From Allobosea sp. 117 (GTDB taxonomy: Bacteria > Pseudomonadota > Alphaproteobacteria > Rhizobiales > Xanthobacteraceae), in assembly GCF_000702305.1 (NCBI RefSeq), contig NZ_JNLC01000001.1, forward strand, positions 62,001 to 126,000: a DNA stretch of 64,000 nt, in the 5' to 3' direction. Made by a program: the position numbers and the translations under genes. Positions 1-8,871 of the stretch are shown here, in pieces (within the stretch, counting starts at the first letter, position 1; each line of letters starts with the position of its first letter). The notes under the pieces are model-generated. The model did not search any database. It worked only from the letters and a program-made list of their open reading frames with translations, and was not told the DNA's origin.

Positions 1-950
1 GCCATGTCGATATTTGCGACGACCGGCTGCTGGCGGTCGAGGCGCTGCTCGACGTGCGCGAGAAGGTCAAGGATTACATAGACCTACAGCTCGTCGCCTT
101 TCCGCAGGACGGCTATTTCCGCTCGCCGAACGCGGCCGCCAATCTCGAACGCGCGCTCGACATGGGTATCGACGTGGTTGGCGGCATCCCGCATTTCGAG
201 CGCACCATGGCGGACGGCGCCGCTTCGCTGAAAATCCTGTGCGAGATCGCCGCCGCGCGCGGGCTGCTGGTCGACATCCATTGCGACGAGACGGACGACC
301 CGCTTTCCCGCCACATCGAGGCGCTGAGCTACGAGACGCAGCGTCTGGGGTTGCAGGGCAGGGTGGCCGGCTCGCACCTCACCTCCATGCACTCCATGGA
401 CAACTACTATGTCTCGAAGCTGATCCCGCTGATGGTCGAGGCTGGCGTGCACGCCATCGCCAACCCGTTGATCAACATCACGCTTCAGGGCCGGCACGAC
501 ACCTATCCCAAGCGCCGGGGGCAGACACGGGTGCCCGAGCTGCGTGCCGCCGGCGTCAACGTCGCCTTCGGGCACGACTGCGTCATGGACCCCTGGTACT
601 CGCTCGGCTCGGGCGACATGCTGGAAGTGGCGCACATGGCGCTTCATGTCGGGCAGATGACCTCGCGCGCGGCTATGACCTGGTGCTTCGAGGCGGTGAC
701 CACCAATCCGGCACGCATCATGGGGCTGGAGGGATACGGGCTGGAGCCGGGCTGCAACGCCGATTTCGTGGTGCTGCAGGCGGCCGACCCGATCGAGGCG
801 ATCCGGCTCAAGGCGGCACGGCTGTTCGTGATCCGGCGCGGGCAGGTGATCGCCGAGGGCGTGCCGCGCGTCTCCGCGCTGAACCTTCCGGGCCGGCCGG
901 GGCTGGTTGATCCGGCGGCCTATGCGCCGAAGGCCGGCGGCGTCTCGTAG
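1..950 (+). CDS. codA: Cytosine deaminase-family amidohydrolase, 5'-truncated
   Basis: This is the C-terminal part of a metal-dependent amidohydrolase that hydrolyses cytosine to uracil (pyrimidine salvage) or a close cyclic substrate. The window cuts off the 5' end; the reading frame is open from base 3, and residues continue upstream of the first internal GTG at 54. Visible active-site blocks match E. coli CodA: an HCDE motif (metal His and catalytic Glu), a GSHLTSMHS block and GHDCVMDPWYS (metal Asp). The N-terminal HxH metal pair lies outside the window. The C-terminal end 'GCNADFVVL' is the usual composite beta-sandwich return. Other members of this family act on isopropylammelide or creatinine, so the substrate is inferred. 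Confidence 0.85.
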   Translation, partial: HVDICDDRLLAVEALLDVREKVKDYIDLQLVAFPQDGYFRSPNAAANLERALDMGIDVVGGIPHFERTMADGAASLKILCEIAAARGLLVDIHCDETDDPLSRHIEALSYETQRLGLQGRVAGSHLTSMHSMDNYYVSKLIPLMVEAGVHAIANPLINITLQGRHDTYPKRRGQTRVPELRAAGVNVAFGHDCVMDPWYSLGSGDMLEVAHMALHVGQMTSRAAMTWCFEAVTTNPARIMGLEGYGLEPGCNADFVVLQAADPIEAIRLKAARLFVIRRGQVIAEGVPRVSALNLPGRPGLVDPAAYAPKAGGVS

Positions 951-992
951 AACGGGCGGAAGCGACGGTTTTCGTAGAGCCAACAATAGCGA

Positions 993-1033
993 CGTCATCC
1001 TGAGGTGCGAGCGGAGCGAGCCTCGAAGGATAA
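993..1033. repeat. Palindromic interspersed repeat, copy A
   Basis: A 41-base element with internal dyad symmetry (GTCATCCTGAGGTGCGAGC matched by GCGAGCCTCGAAGGAT). A second copy in the opposite orientation lies at 2012-2060, on the other side of the intervening hydrolase gene. Elements of this kind (GTCATCC...GAGCCTCGAAGGAT) are common intergenic repeats in Bradyrhizobium-, Rhodopseudomonas- and Xanthobacter-type genomes. It may act as an mRNA-stabilising or terminating hairpin after the deaminase gene. Confidence 0.7.
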
Positions 1034-1095
1034 CGGTGACTGTGGGTGAGGCGCCGAGGCTTCTGCGCCGCGCCTCCCCGCGCGGCCGGATGGGC

Positions 1096-1923
1096 TTAAT
1101 GCCCCGGCAGCACCAGCACGGTCGGCTTTGCGGGCAGTGTTGCGCGGGAGAGGGTGATCCGCGGACCGGGATTGCGCGCGACCGCGTATTTGCTGTCGCC
1201 GAGCCGGTTCAGGAAGCGGTTCAGCGTGCTCTCGTTGAAATAGTGCATGGGGATTACGAGCGGCGCCTCCAGCGCTTTGAGCACCTCCACCATGCCGTCG
1301 ACGTCGAGCGTGTAGCTGCCGTCGACCGGGGCCAGCACCACATCGATGCGGCCGAGGACGGCGATGTCGTCCTCAGTCAGCGTGTGGTGCAGATGCCCGA
1401 GATGGGCGATGCACAGGTCGGCGGCGCGAAACACGAAGATCGAGTTGCCGAACTTCTCGGTGCCGCCATTGTAGTCGCGGATGTTGGTCGGCACGTTGCC
1501 GACCCAGAGATCGCCGACATCGAGATTGTAGCGCGCCGGCGTGCCGTCCGCGTCGGCCCAGCCCTTCAGCACGTGCTCGATGCCGGGATCGGGCACGTTG
1601 GTGTAGTGGGTGGAATGCGCGTGGTTCATCGTGGCGACGCGCGGCACGATGTCGGGGCGGACATGATCGTTGTAGTCGGTCAGCGCCGTCACGCCTCCGG
1701 GCGTCTCGATCAGGAAGGTCGAGTGCCCGATATAGGTGAGGCTGACCTCGGTCGGCTGGAGCGCGGCCAGCCTGAAGGCCGGTGGGATCTCCATCGGCGG
1801 GAACTGCGCCACCATCTTGGGGCAGCGTTCGGCCTCGGCGCGGGCGGCGGTCGGCGCGGCGAGATGGACGGTCAGGATGGTCAGTGCGGTCAGTGTCGTC
1901 GCTACGAGGCCCCTGCCGATCAT
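1096..1923 (-). CDS. Exported metallo-beta-lactamase-fold hydrolase (UlaG-like)
   Basis: A 275-residue protein of the metallo-beta-lactamase superfamily in its UlaG/RomA-like branch. Residues 1-29 form a signal peptide (hydrophobic core then AARAEA), so it is probably periplasmic. The fold is recognisable from 'YIGHSTFLIETPGG', 'MNHAHSTHY' (in place of the canonical THxHxDH), 'IAHLGHLHHTL', and a late 'VIPMHYFNEST' His. The AHSTHY variant is typical of this branch. Substrate unknown; lactonase or phosphodiesterase activities occur in relatives. It faces the deaminase tail-to-tail, and inverted copies of one palindromic repeat flank it. Confidence 0.75.
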   Translation of the reverse strand: MIGRGLVATTLTALTILTVHLAAPTAARAEAERCPKMVAQFPPMEIPPAFRLAALQPTEVSLTYIGHSTFLIETPGGVTALTDYNDHVRPDIVPRVATMNHAHSTHYTNVPDPGIEHVLKGWADADGTPARYNLDVGDLWVGNVPTNIRDYNGGTEKFGNSIFVFRAADLCIAHLGHLHHTLTEDDIAVLGRIDVVLAPVDGSYTLDVDGMVEVLKALEAPLVIPMHYFNESTLNRFLNRLGDSKYAVARNPGPRITLSRATLPAKPTVLVLPGH

Positions 1924-2011
1924 GCGCCACTCCCGTAAGGTCGGGTCATGATCGACATTGCTGCGCTGCGGCGCGAGTCACGATTTCGCGTTTGCGATGC
2001 CGCTCGTTCGC

Positions 2012-2060
2012 CATGTCATCCTTCGAGGCTCGCCCTGCGGTCGAGCACCTCGGGATGACG
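2012..2060. repeat. Palindromic interspersed repeat, copy B (inverted)
   Basis: Reverse-complement relative of the element at 993-1033; the two share TCATCC(C/T)GAGGTG and GCGAGCCTCGAAGGAT. This copy is slightly longer in its loop and is itself bounded by GTCATCC and GGATGAC. It sits between the start of the exported hydrolase gene and the end of the next hydrolase gene. Confidence 0.7.
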
Positions 2061-2097
2061 GTGCTTTTCGGGGCGGGCGCTCAGCGCAGCTCGGCAG

Positions 2098-2736
2098 TCA
2101 CCGCTTCAGGAACGGGTTGGCCGTCTTCTCCGCGCCAATGGTGGAGGCGTTGCCGTGGCCGGGCAGGATGGTGACCTCGTCGCCCAGCGTCAGCAGCTTG
2201 CCCTTGATGCCTTCGATCAGCGTCTCGTGGCTGCCATAGGGAAAATCGGTGCGCCCGACCGAGCGGTTGAACAGCGTGTCGCCGACGATGGCAAAGGAGG
2301 CCGGCTTGTGCACCAGCACGATATGGCCGGGCGTGTGGCCGGGCACGTGCAGCACGTCGAAGGCGAGGTCGCCGATGTCGACGGTGTCGCCCTCCTTCAG
2401 CCAGCGGTCGGGCCGCACGGGCTGGCCGGGGATGCCGGTGCGGGCGCCGGCGGCCTCGAGATCGTCCAGCAGGAACTCGTCGGCCTCGTGCGGCCCCTCG
2501 ATCGGCACCCGCAGCGCCTGCGCGAGCTCGGCGGCGCCGCCGGCATGGTCGATATGGCCGTGGGTCAGCAGGATCTTCTCGGCCGTGACCTCGAGTTCCT
2601 CAAGCGCCGCAAGGATTTGCGGGAGGTCGCCGCCCGGATCGACGACGGCGCCGCGCTTGGTGGCCTCGTCCCAGACGATGGAGGCGTTCTGCTGGAACGG
2701 GGTGACAGGCACGACGGCAACGCGCAATTCCGGCAT
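2098..2736 (-). CDS. Glyoxalase II-like MBL-fold hydrolase (YcbL type)
   Basis: A 212-residue cytoplasmic metallo-beta-lactamase-fold enzyme of the short GloB-like/YcbL group, expected to hydrolyse thioesters such as S-lactoylglutathione. The binuclear metal site is complete: THGHIDH near residue 60, 'HVPGHTPGH' near 130, '[14 protein letters not shown]' near 153 and a final 'ILPGHG' near 192. It lacks the C-terminal glutathione-binding domain of classical GloB, as expected for this subgroup. Its ATG follows CCGGAATT without a strong ribosome-binding site. It is divergent from lepA, with 137 bases between starts. Confidence 0.88.
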   Translation of the reverse strand: MPELRVAVVPVTPFQQNASIVWDEATKRGAVVDPGGDLPQILAALEELEVTAEKILLTHGHIDHAGGAAELAQALRVPIEGPHEADEFLLDDLEAAGARTGIPGQPVRPDRWLKEGDTVDIGDLAFDVLHVPGHTPGHIVLVHKPASFAIVGDTLFNRSVGRTDFPYGSHETLIEGIKGKLLTLGDEVTILPGHGNASTIGAEKTANPFLKR

Positions 2737-2873
2737 CGGGTTTCCTCGGGGGCGGATCGACGCGGACTGTCGTCGATCCTATACCGCACTGCAAGAAGAA
2801 CCGCGCCTTATGGCGAATGGTGGGCATGCCCGCGGCTTGTGAGCCGGTTGAGCGGATGCTATCTGCGCCGGCC

Positions 2874-4679
<1,806 letters not shown>

Positions 4680-4834
4680 CATCCGGGGGCGAGCTGGCAT
4701 CCGCAGGCAATCGCGGGCTTGTTTTAGAGCGCGGTTGCGCGCTGCCTGACCGCACGCCGAGCGCGCGGCTTTCGAATCGATGGTATTTGTGCTCCCATCG
4801 CACTGTTCGCATACAGCGATGGGGAGGTGCTCAA

Positions 4835-5032
4835 ATGGCGTATAAATTCGAAGTCTACGAGGACAAGGCTGGCGGTTTCCGGTTCCGCTTCAAGGCGTCG
4901 AACGGCGAGAACATGTTCGCGTCGGAAAGCTACAAGGCCAAGGCTTCGGCGCTGAGCGCCATCGAGTCGATCAAGAAGAACGCGCCCGGTGCCGAGGTGG
5001 TCGAGCTGCCGAAGGACGAGAAGAAGGCCTGA
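4835..5032 (+). CDS. DUF1508 (YegP-family) small protein
   Basis: A 65-residue protein made of a single DUF1508 unit ('FEVYEDKAGGFRFRFKASNGE', then 'SYKAKASALSAIESIKKNA'). E. coli YegP carries two such units; a single unit is common in alphaproteobacteria. The ATG at 4835 follows a strong GGGGAGGT ribosome-binding site. The function is not established; relatives are small, abundant proteins. A strong intrinsic terminator follows directly, so this is a monocistronic unit. Confidence 0.88.
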   Translation: MAYKFEVYEDKAGGFRFRFKASNGENMFASESYKAKASALSAIESIKKNAPGAEVVELPKDEKKA

Positions 5033-5050
5033 TCGACATTCGCTCATGCA

Positions 5051-5078
5051 GAAAAGGCCGGAAGGGCCCGGCCTTTTC
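5051..5078 (+). terminator. Rho-independent terminator after DUF1508 gene
   Basis: An 11-bp stem (GAAAAGGCCGG with CCGGCCTTTTC) around a short purine-rich loop, with the T-run built into the 3' arm. It lies 18 bases after the stop codon. The A-run on the 5' arm means it could also work for the convergent PRC-barrel gene. Confidence 0.85.
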
Positions 5079-5104
5079 CGTCATGGGGCTATGCCGTAGC
5101 GGGC

Positions 5105-5488
5105 TCAGATGAGGTAGGGCGGGACGTTATAATAGTCGTCCACCTTGCGGCCCCAGTCGCGGTCCGCCCAGTTGCCCTCCTCCGCGCTGCTCTGGCGCGG
5201 CGCGCCACGGAGCTGTTCCTCGGTGATGTCGACGACGTAGCCGTCGAAGTTCTCGTCATATTTCAAGAGCGACCACGGCAGCGGATAATAGTCCTCGCCG
5301 AAGCCGAGGAATCCGCCGAAGCTCATCACCGCATAGGCGGTCTGGCCGGTCAGCTTGTCGATCATCACCCGCGCGATCGAGCCGATGCGCTCGCCGTCCG
5401 GACGATAGACGGCGGTCCCTTCCACCTTGTCGCTGGCGATAAGGGTAGCGGTCTCGCGGGCTTCGAGATTCTGCTGCGTGCTCTGCAT
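5105..5488 (-). CDS. PRC-barrel domain stress protein
   Basis: A 127-residue cytoplasmic protein with one PRC-barrel domain (about residues 12-92: 'ASDKVEGTAVYRPDGERIG', 'VMIDKLTGQTAYAV', 'LPWSLLKYD'). The barrel resembles the RimM and photosynthetic reaction-centre H-subunit cytoplasmic domain. The ATG at 5488 is preceded by a CTGGAGGA ribosome-binding site; the open frame extends upstream but has no such signal. An EcfG-type promoter 38-62 bases upstream suggests control by the general stress response, in which PRC-barrel genes are frequent members. Molecular role unknown. Confidence 0.85.
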   Translation of the reverse strand: MQSTQQNLEARETATLIASDKVEGTAVYRPDGERIGSIARVMIDKLTGQTAYAVMSFGGFLGFGEDYYPLPWSLLKYDENFDGYVVDITEEQLRGAPRQSSAEEGNWADRDWGRKVDDYYNVPPYLI

Positions 5489-5525
5489 CTTATCCTCCAG
5501 TTCGTGTCGTTTGCCATGGCTGGAA

Positions 5526-5550
5526 AACGCCTGCCGCCCGCGACAGTTCC
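5526..5550 (-). promoter_or_regulatory. EcfG-type (general stress sigma factor) promoter
   Basis: On the minus strand the sequence reads GGAAC, 16 bases, CGTT, an exact match to the alphaproteobacterial EcfG consensus GGAAC-N16/17-CGTT. The -10 element lies 38 bases before the start codon of the PRC-barrel gene, leaving a leader of about 30 bases. No sigma-70-like pair is as good in this gap. Confidence 0.7.
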
Positions 5551-5714
5551 ACGGAAATCTTGCGCATGACCTGCATCGGGCCGGATGAATAGAGTAACAG
5601 TGTCGAATGACTTCCGAATTCTTATCAAAATACCTTTGACGGCATGGGCGGAGGCGGTTGCCGTGAGGTCGCCTCCTCCGGTATTTTGCCCTGCCTTTCT
5701 GGAGGAGCGGATCG

Positions 5715-6743
5715 ATGGCGGGCAGTAACGGGCGCTGGACGATGAACCGGCGCGGCGCGCTGAAGGCCGCCGGCGTGCTCGCGCTGCTCGGTGTGCCGAT
5801 GGCCTCGCGCTCGGCGAGCCTCGACGATCCGGCGCTGGTCGACATCGCCGCGCTCAAGCCGGGCGAATATGTCTGGTATCCCGACCGCGCGCCGCAGGGG
5901 CTCGTCGCCATCATCGTGTCGCTGCCGGACCAGCGCGCCTATGTCTATCGCAACGGCATCCGCATCGGCGTGTCGACGGTCTCGACCGGCAAGGCGGGGC
6001 ACGAGACGCCGGTCGGCGTGTTCACCATCCTGCAGAAGGACGCGAACCACCATTCCTCGCTCTATAACGACGCGTCGATGCCCTATACCGAGCGGCTCAC
6101 CTGGTCGGGCGTCGCTCTGCACGCCGGCGGGCTGCCGGGCTATCCCTCCTCGCATGGCTGCGTGCACCTGCCGCTCGCCTTCGCCAAGCTGCTGTTCGGC
6201 GTCACCCATTACGGTACGCCGGTGATCGTCGCCGATGCGCATTCCCAGCCGGCGGACGTGCTGCATCCGGGCCTCATCCTGTCGAAGGACGCCGATGCGG
6301 TGGTCGCCACCGCCGAGGCGAATTCGAGCGCCGCGCCCGGCAATTCGCCGGCGGGGCAGGGCAGCGCGCCGGCCGATGCCGTCGCGGTCTCCATGGTCAT
6401 CAGCCGCGCCGACGCCGCGCTGACCGTGCTGAAGGGCGGCGACGTCGTCTACACGGCACCGGTCACCATCCGCGATCCCGGAACGCCGCTCGGCAACGTC
6501 GTCTATGTGCTGAAGGACGTGAAGGGCGACATCGCCTGGACGGCGGTGTCCTTCGAGGGCAACGGCAACGGGCCGGGCAAGGTCGGCGACGCGATCGACC
6601 GCGTCACCGTCGCCAAGGAGGCGAATGCGAAGCTTGCGACGCTGCTGGTGCCGGGCTCGACCATGCTGATCACCGATCTGCCGGCGCATCCCGGCACGCG
6701 CTCGGACGACGATTTCGTGGTCGTATCCGCGGCGGCGAGTTGA
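5715..6743 (+). CDS. L,D-transpeptidase (YkuD family)
   Basis: A 342-residue exported enzyme that forms 3-3 peptidoglycan cross-links or attaches proteins to peptidoglycan. The N-terminus 'MNRRGALKAAGVLALLG' looks like a twin-arginine-type or Sec signal, ending near residue 33. The YkuD domain spans about 62-175, with the nucleophile Cys149 in SHGCVHLP and the upstream His in 'ALHAGGLPG'. Residues 205-340 form a second beta-rich segment ('TPLGNVVYVLKD' and 'DDDFVVV') that resembles a YkuD fold but has no Cys. It leads a group of three peptidoglycan enzymes (with mepA and the transglycosylase). Confidence 0.88.
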   Translation: MAGSNGRWTMNRRGALKAAGVLALLGVPMASRSASLDDPALVDIAALKPGEYVWYPDRAPQGLVAIIVSLPDQRAYVYRNGIRIGVSTVSTGKAGHETPVGVFTILQKDANHHSSLYNDASMPYTERLTWSGVALHAGGLPGYPSSHGCVHLPLAFAKLLFGVTHYGTPVIVADAHSQPADVLHPGLILSKDADAVVATAEANSSAAPGNSPAGQGSAPADAVAVSMVISRADAALTVLKGGDVVYTAPVTIRDPGTPLGNVVYVLKDVKGDIAWTAVSFEGNGNGPGKVGDAIDRVTVAKEANAKLATLLVPGSTMLITDLPAHPGTRSDDDFVVVSAAAS

Positions 6744-6789
6744 TCGGCGGCCGTTCCGGAACGATCTTCGCCGCATCGGGGGCTGGTCG

Positions 6790-7677
6790 ATGCGATTCGC
6801 TTTGTTTTCCTGCGTGGCATTGGGCCTTGCGCTGACGGCGGGGACGGCAGCGGCGCAGGCGCTCGACACCACGCCCGCCAAGCAGCTCTTCGGGGGTATG
6901 AAGGTGGCCGCGCCGATGGAGGCGCGGGCGATCGGCTTCTATGCCAAGGGCTGCCTTGCCGGTGCCGAGCCGCTCGCCGTCAACGGTCCGGCCTGGCAGG
7001 TGATGCGCCTGTCGCGTAACCGCAACTGGGGGCATCCCGAGCTCGTCGCCTTTCTGGAGCGCTTCGCGACGCGGGTGCCCGAGGTGTCGGGCTGGCCGGG
7101 CATCCTCGTCGGCGACATGTCGCAGCCGCGTGGCGGCCCGATGCTGACCGGGCACGCCTCGCATCAGGTCGGGCTCGATGCCGACATCTGGCTCACCCCG
7201 ATGCCGAAGCGCGAATTCACCCGGGAGGAGCGCGAGAGCGTCTCCGCCACCATGATCGTGCGGCCGGACCGGCTCGACGTCGACGCAAAGGTGTGGACGC
7301 CCTCGCATGTTGCGGTCATCCGCGCTGCGGCGCAGGACAGGGAGGTTGAGCGCATCTTCGTCAATGCGGCGATCAAGAAGGCGCTCTGCCGCGACGCCAA
7401 GGGCGACCGGGGCTGGCTCGCCAAGGTGCGGCCCTATTGGGGGCACGACTACCACATGCATGTCCGGCTCGGCTGCCCGGCCGGGCAGGAGGGCTGCCGG
7501 GATCAGGACCCGGTGCCGGCGGGCGAGGGCTGCGGCAAGGAACTGGACTGGTGGTTCTCCGACGCGGTGCTCCACCCCAAGCCCGCGCCGCCGCCGAAGG
7601 AGCCGCCGAAGCCCAAGCCGCCGATGATGCTCGCCGACCTGCCGACCGCCTGCCGGCAGGTGCTGCTGGCGCGGTGA
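6790..7677 (+). CDS. mepA: Penicillin-insensitive murein endopeptidase
   Basis: A 295-residue LAS-family zinc peptidase that cuts cross-links (D-Ala-mDAP, and in some homologues L,D bonds) in peptidoglycan. A signal peptide occupies residues 1-22 (ending in GTAAAQA). Metal and catalytic motifs are intact: 'GHASHQVGLDADIW' (His and Asp ligands) and 'WGHDYHMHVRLGCP'. Paired Cys residues match the disulfides of the MepA family. A Pro/Lys-rich linker near the C-terminus precedes a short tail with a Cys. It lies 46 bases after the L,D-transpeptidase, whose 3-3 cross-links are plausible substrates. Confidence 0.93.
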   Translation: MRFALFSCVALGLALTAGTAAAQALDTTPAKQLFGGMKVAAPMEARAIGFYAKGCLAGAEPLAVNGPAWQVMRLSRNRNWGHPELVAFLERFATRVPEVSGWPGILVGDMSQPRGGPMLTGHASHQVGLDADIWLTPMPKREFTREERESVSATMIVRPDRLDVDAKVWTPSHVAVIRAAAQDREVERIFVNAAIKKALCRDAKGDRGWLAKVRPYWGHDYHMHVRLGCPAGQEGCRDQDPVPAGEGCGKELDWWFSDAVLHPKPAPPPKEPPKPKPPMMLADLPTACRQVLLAR

Positions 7678-7695
7678 GGATGCTGCTGGAGCGGC

Positions 7696-7721
7696 GTCAG
7701 CCGCGCGGCTGGCGCGCTGAC
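7696..7721. terminator. Hairpin between convergent mepA and mltB
   Basis: GTCAGC and GCTGAC arms enclose a perfect 14-base palindrome (CAGCCGCGCGGCTG), and a second GC-rich inverted repeat around GGCGCC follows near 7750-7765. The position between two convergent genes suits a bidirectional terminator, but there is no T-run. Confidence 0.35.
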
Positions 7722-7775
7722 ATTGCGCACCGCCGCCGTTCGGCGCGAGGCGCCGGAGGGGCGCCCCGACGCGGT

Positions 7776-8597
7776 TCAGTCCTCGAGCTTGCTGGCGAAG
7801 TAGACGATCGCCTTCTGGTAGACGCCTGCCTTGTTCCAGCCCGCCAGCGCGCCCATGTTGTTGGCCGGCGACTTGCCGCTCCAGCCATAGCCGCGCAGAT
7901 AGTTCGCGGTGGAGGCGAGCACGTCCGGCACGCTGCGGATGAGGTCACGCCGCCCATTGCCGTCGAAATCGACCGCGAAGCGATAATAGGAGGTCGGCAT
8001 GAACTGGGTCTGGCCGAGCTCGCCGGCCCAGGCGCCGCGCATCTCGCCGAGCGAGAGGTCGCCGCGCTGGTAAACGCGCAGCGCGTCGAGGAGCTGGCCG
8101 GTGAAGAAGGCCGAGCGCCGGCAGTCATAGGCGAGGGTGGCGAGCGAGCCGAAGATCGGCTTGCTACCCTGATTGGCGCCGAAATCGGTCTCCATGCCCC
8201 AGATCGCCACCAGCACCGAACCCGGCACGCCATATTGCTGCTCGATGCGGGACAGCAGCGCGGCCTGCGACTTCATCAGCGAGCGGGCCTTGTTGACGCG
8301 CCCGGCGCCGACGCGGTTGGCGACGAACTGCTCGAAGCTGACGCTGAAGTGCTTCTGGTTGCGGTCGAGCCGGATGACGCCGGTGTCGTAGCCCACGCCG
8401 TCGAGCGCGCGCAGGGCCGAAGGCGATATGCCCTGACCGGCGGCTTCCTGGCGGAAGGCGGCGAGCCAGGCATTGAAGCCGGAGGCATCGTTTCCGCATT
8501 GCGCGGCGAAGGCCGGCGCGGCGAGAAGGGACAGGAGGAGAGTGAAGACCCCGGCCATGAGCCGGACCGGAGCCGACCGAATCGAACGCCGCGACAT
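7776..8597 (-). CDS. Lytic murein transglycosylase (MltB family)
   Basis: A 273-residue exported lytic transglycosylase that cleaves MurNAc-GlcNAc bonds with 1,6-anhydro product formation. A signal peptide covers residues 1-32 (AFAAQC; without a clear lipobox, so likely soluble). The catalytic Glu136 sits in 'AIWGMETDFGANQG', followed by 'LGEMRGAWAGELGQTQFMP', 'DFDGNGRRDL' and 'NYLRGYGWS', all MltB-family landmarks. It has no C-terminal peptidoglycan-binding domain, making it shorter than many alphaproteobacterial paralogues. It converges on mepA. Confidence 0.92.
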   Translation of the reverse strand: MSRRSIRSAPVRLMAGVFTLLLSLLAAPAFAAQCGNDASGFNAWLAAFRQEAAGQGISPSALRALDGVGYDTGVIRLDRNQKHFSVSFEQFVANRVGAGRVNKARSLMKSQAALLSRIEQQYGVPGSVLVAIWGMETDFGANQGSKPIFGSLATLAYDCRRSAFFTGQLLDALRVYQRGDLSLGEMRGAWAGELGQTQFMPTSYYRFAVDFDGNGRRDLIRSVPDVLASTANYLRGYGWSGKSPANNMGALAGWNKAGVYQKAIVYFASKLED

Positions 8598-8745
8598 GTG
8601 TACAGCCCGCCCTTGAGGGAACCCGCGGCGAGCCTATGCCGGCCGCCTCGGATCGCGCAAGACGGTAGGCCGGGATGGCCGAGCCCGGATATGGACGGGG
8701 TGAGCGAAGGGTAAACCCCTCGGACGGTATAGAATCGCTCCGAGT

Positions 8746-8813
8746 CCCTCTCCATCAACCATGCCCTTGAGCCGGACCTGCCTGCTTCCATCTGATTCGC
8801 GGGATGGAGAGGG
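8746..8813. repeat. 11-bp perfect inverted repeat in intergenic region
   Basis: CCCTCTCCATC at 8746-8756 is matched by GATGGAGAGGG at 8803-8813, with 46 bases between. It lies in the 274-base gap between the transglycosylase gene start and the transglutaminase-like gene end. The role is unknown; it could form an RNA hairpin or be a degenerate mobile palindrome. Confidence 0.5.
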
Positions 8814-8849
8814 CGCTATGGCCGAACGCACCGAAGACATCTGCCGGGA

Positions 8850-8871
8850 GCGCCGCCGCCAGCGGCGGCGC
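8850..8871 (-). terminator. GC-rich hairpin right after the transglutaminase-like gene
   Basis: GCGCCGCCGC and GCGGCGGCGC form a perfect 10-bp stem with a 2-base centre, starting at the base next to the stop codon on the minus strand. It lacks a T-run, so termination is inferred from position and stem strength only. Confidence 0.45.

Noticed and set aside
1096-2736. Beta-lactamase resistance genes
   Set aside because: Both proteins have the metallo-beta-lactamase fold but belong to UlaG-like and glyoxalase II-like branches, not to drug-hydrolysing lactamases.
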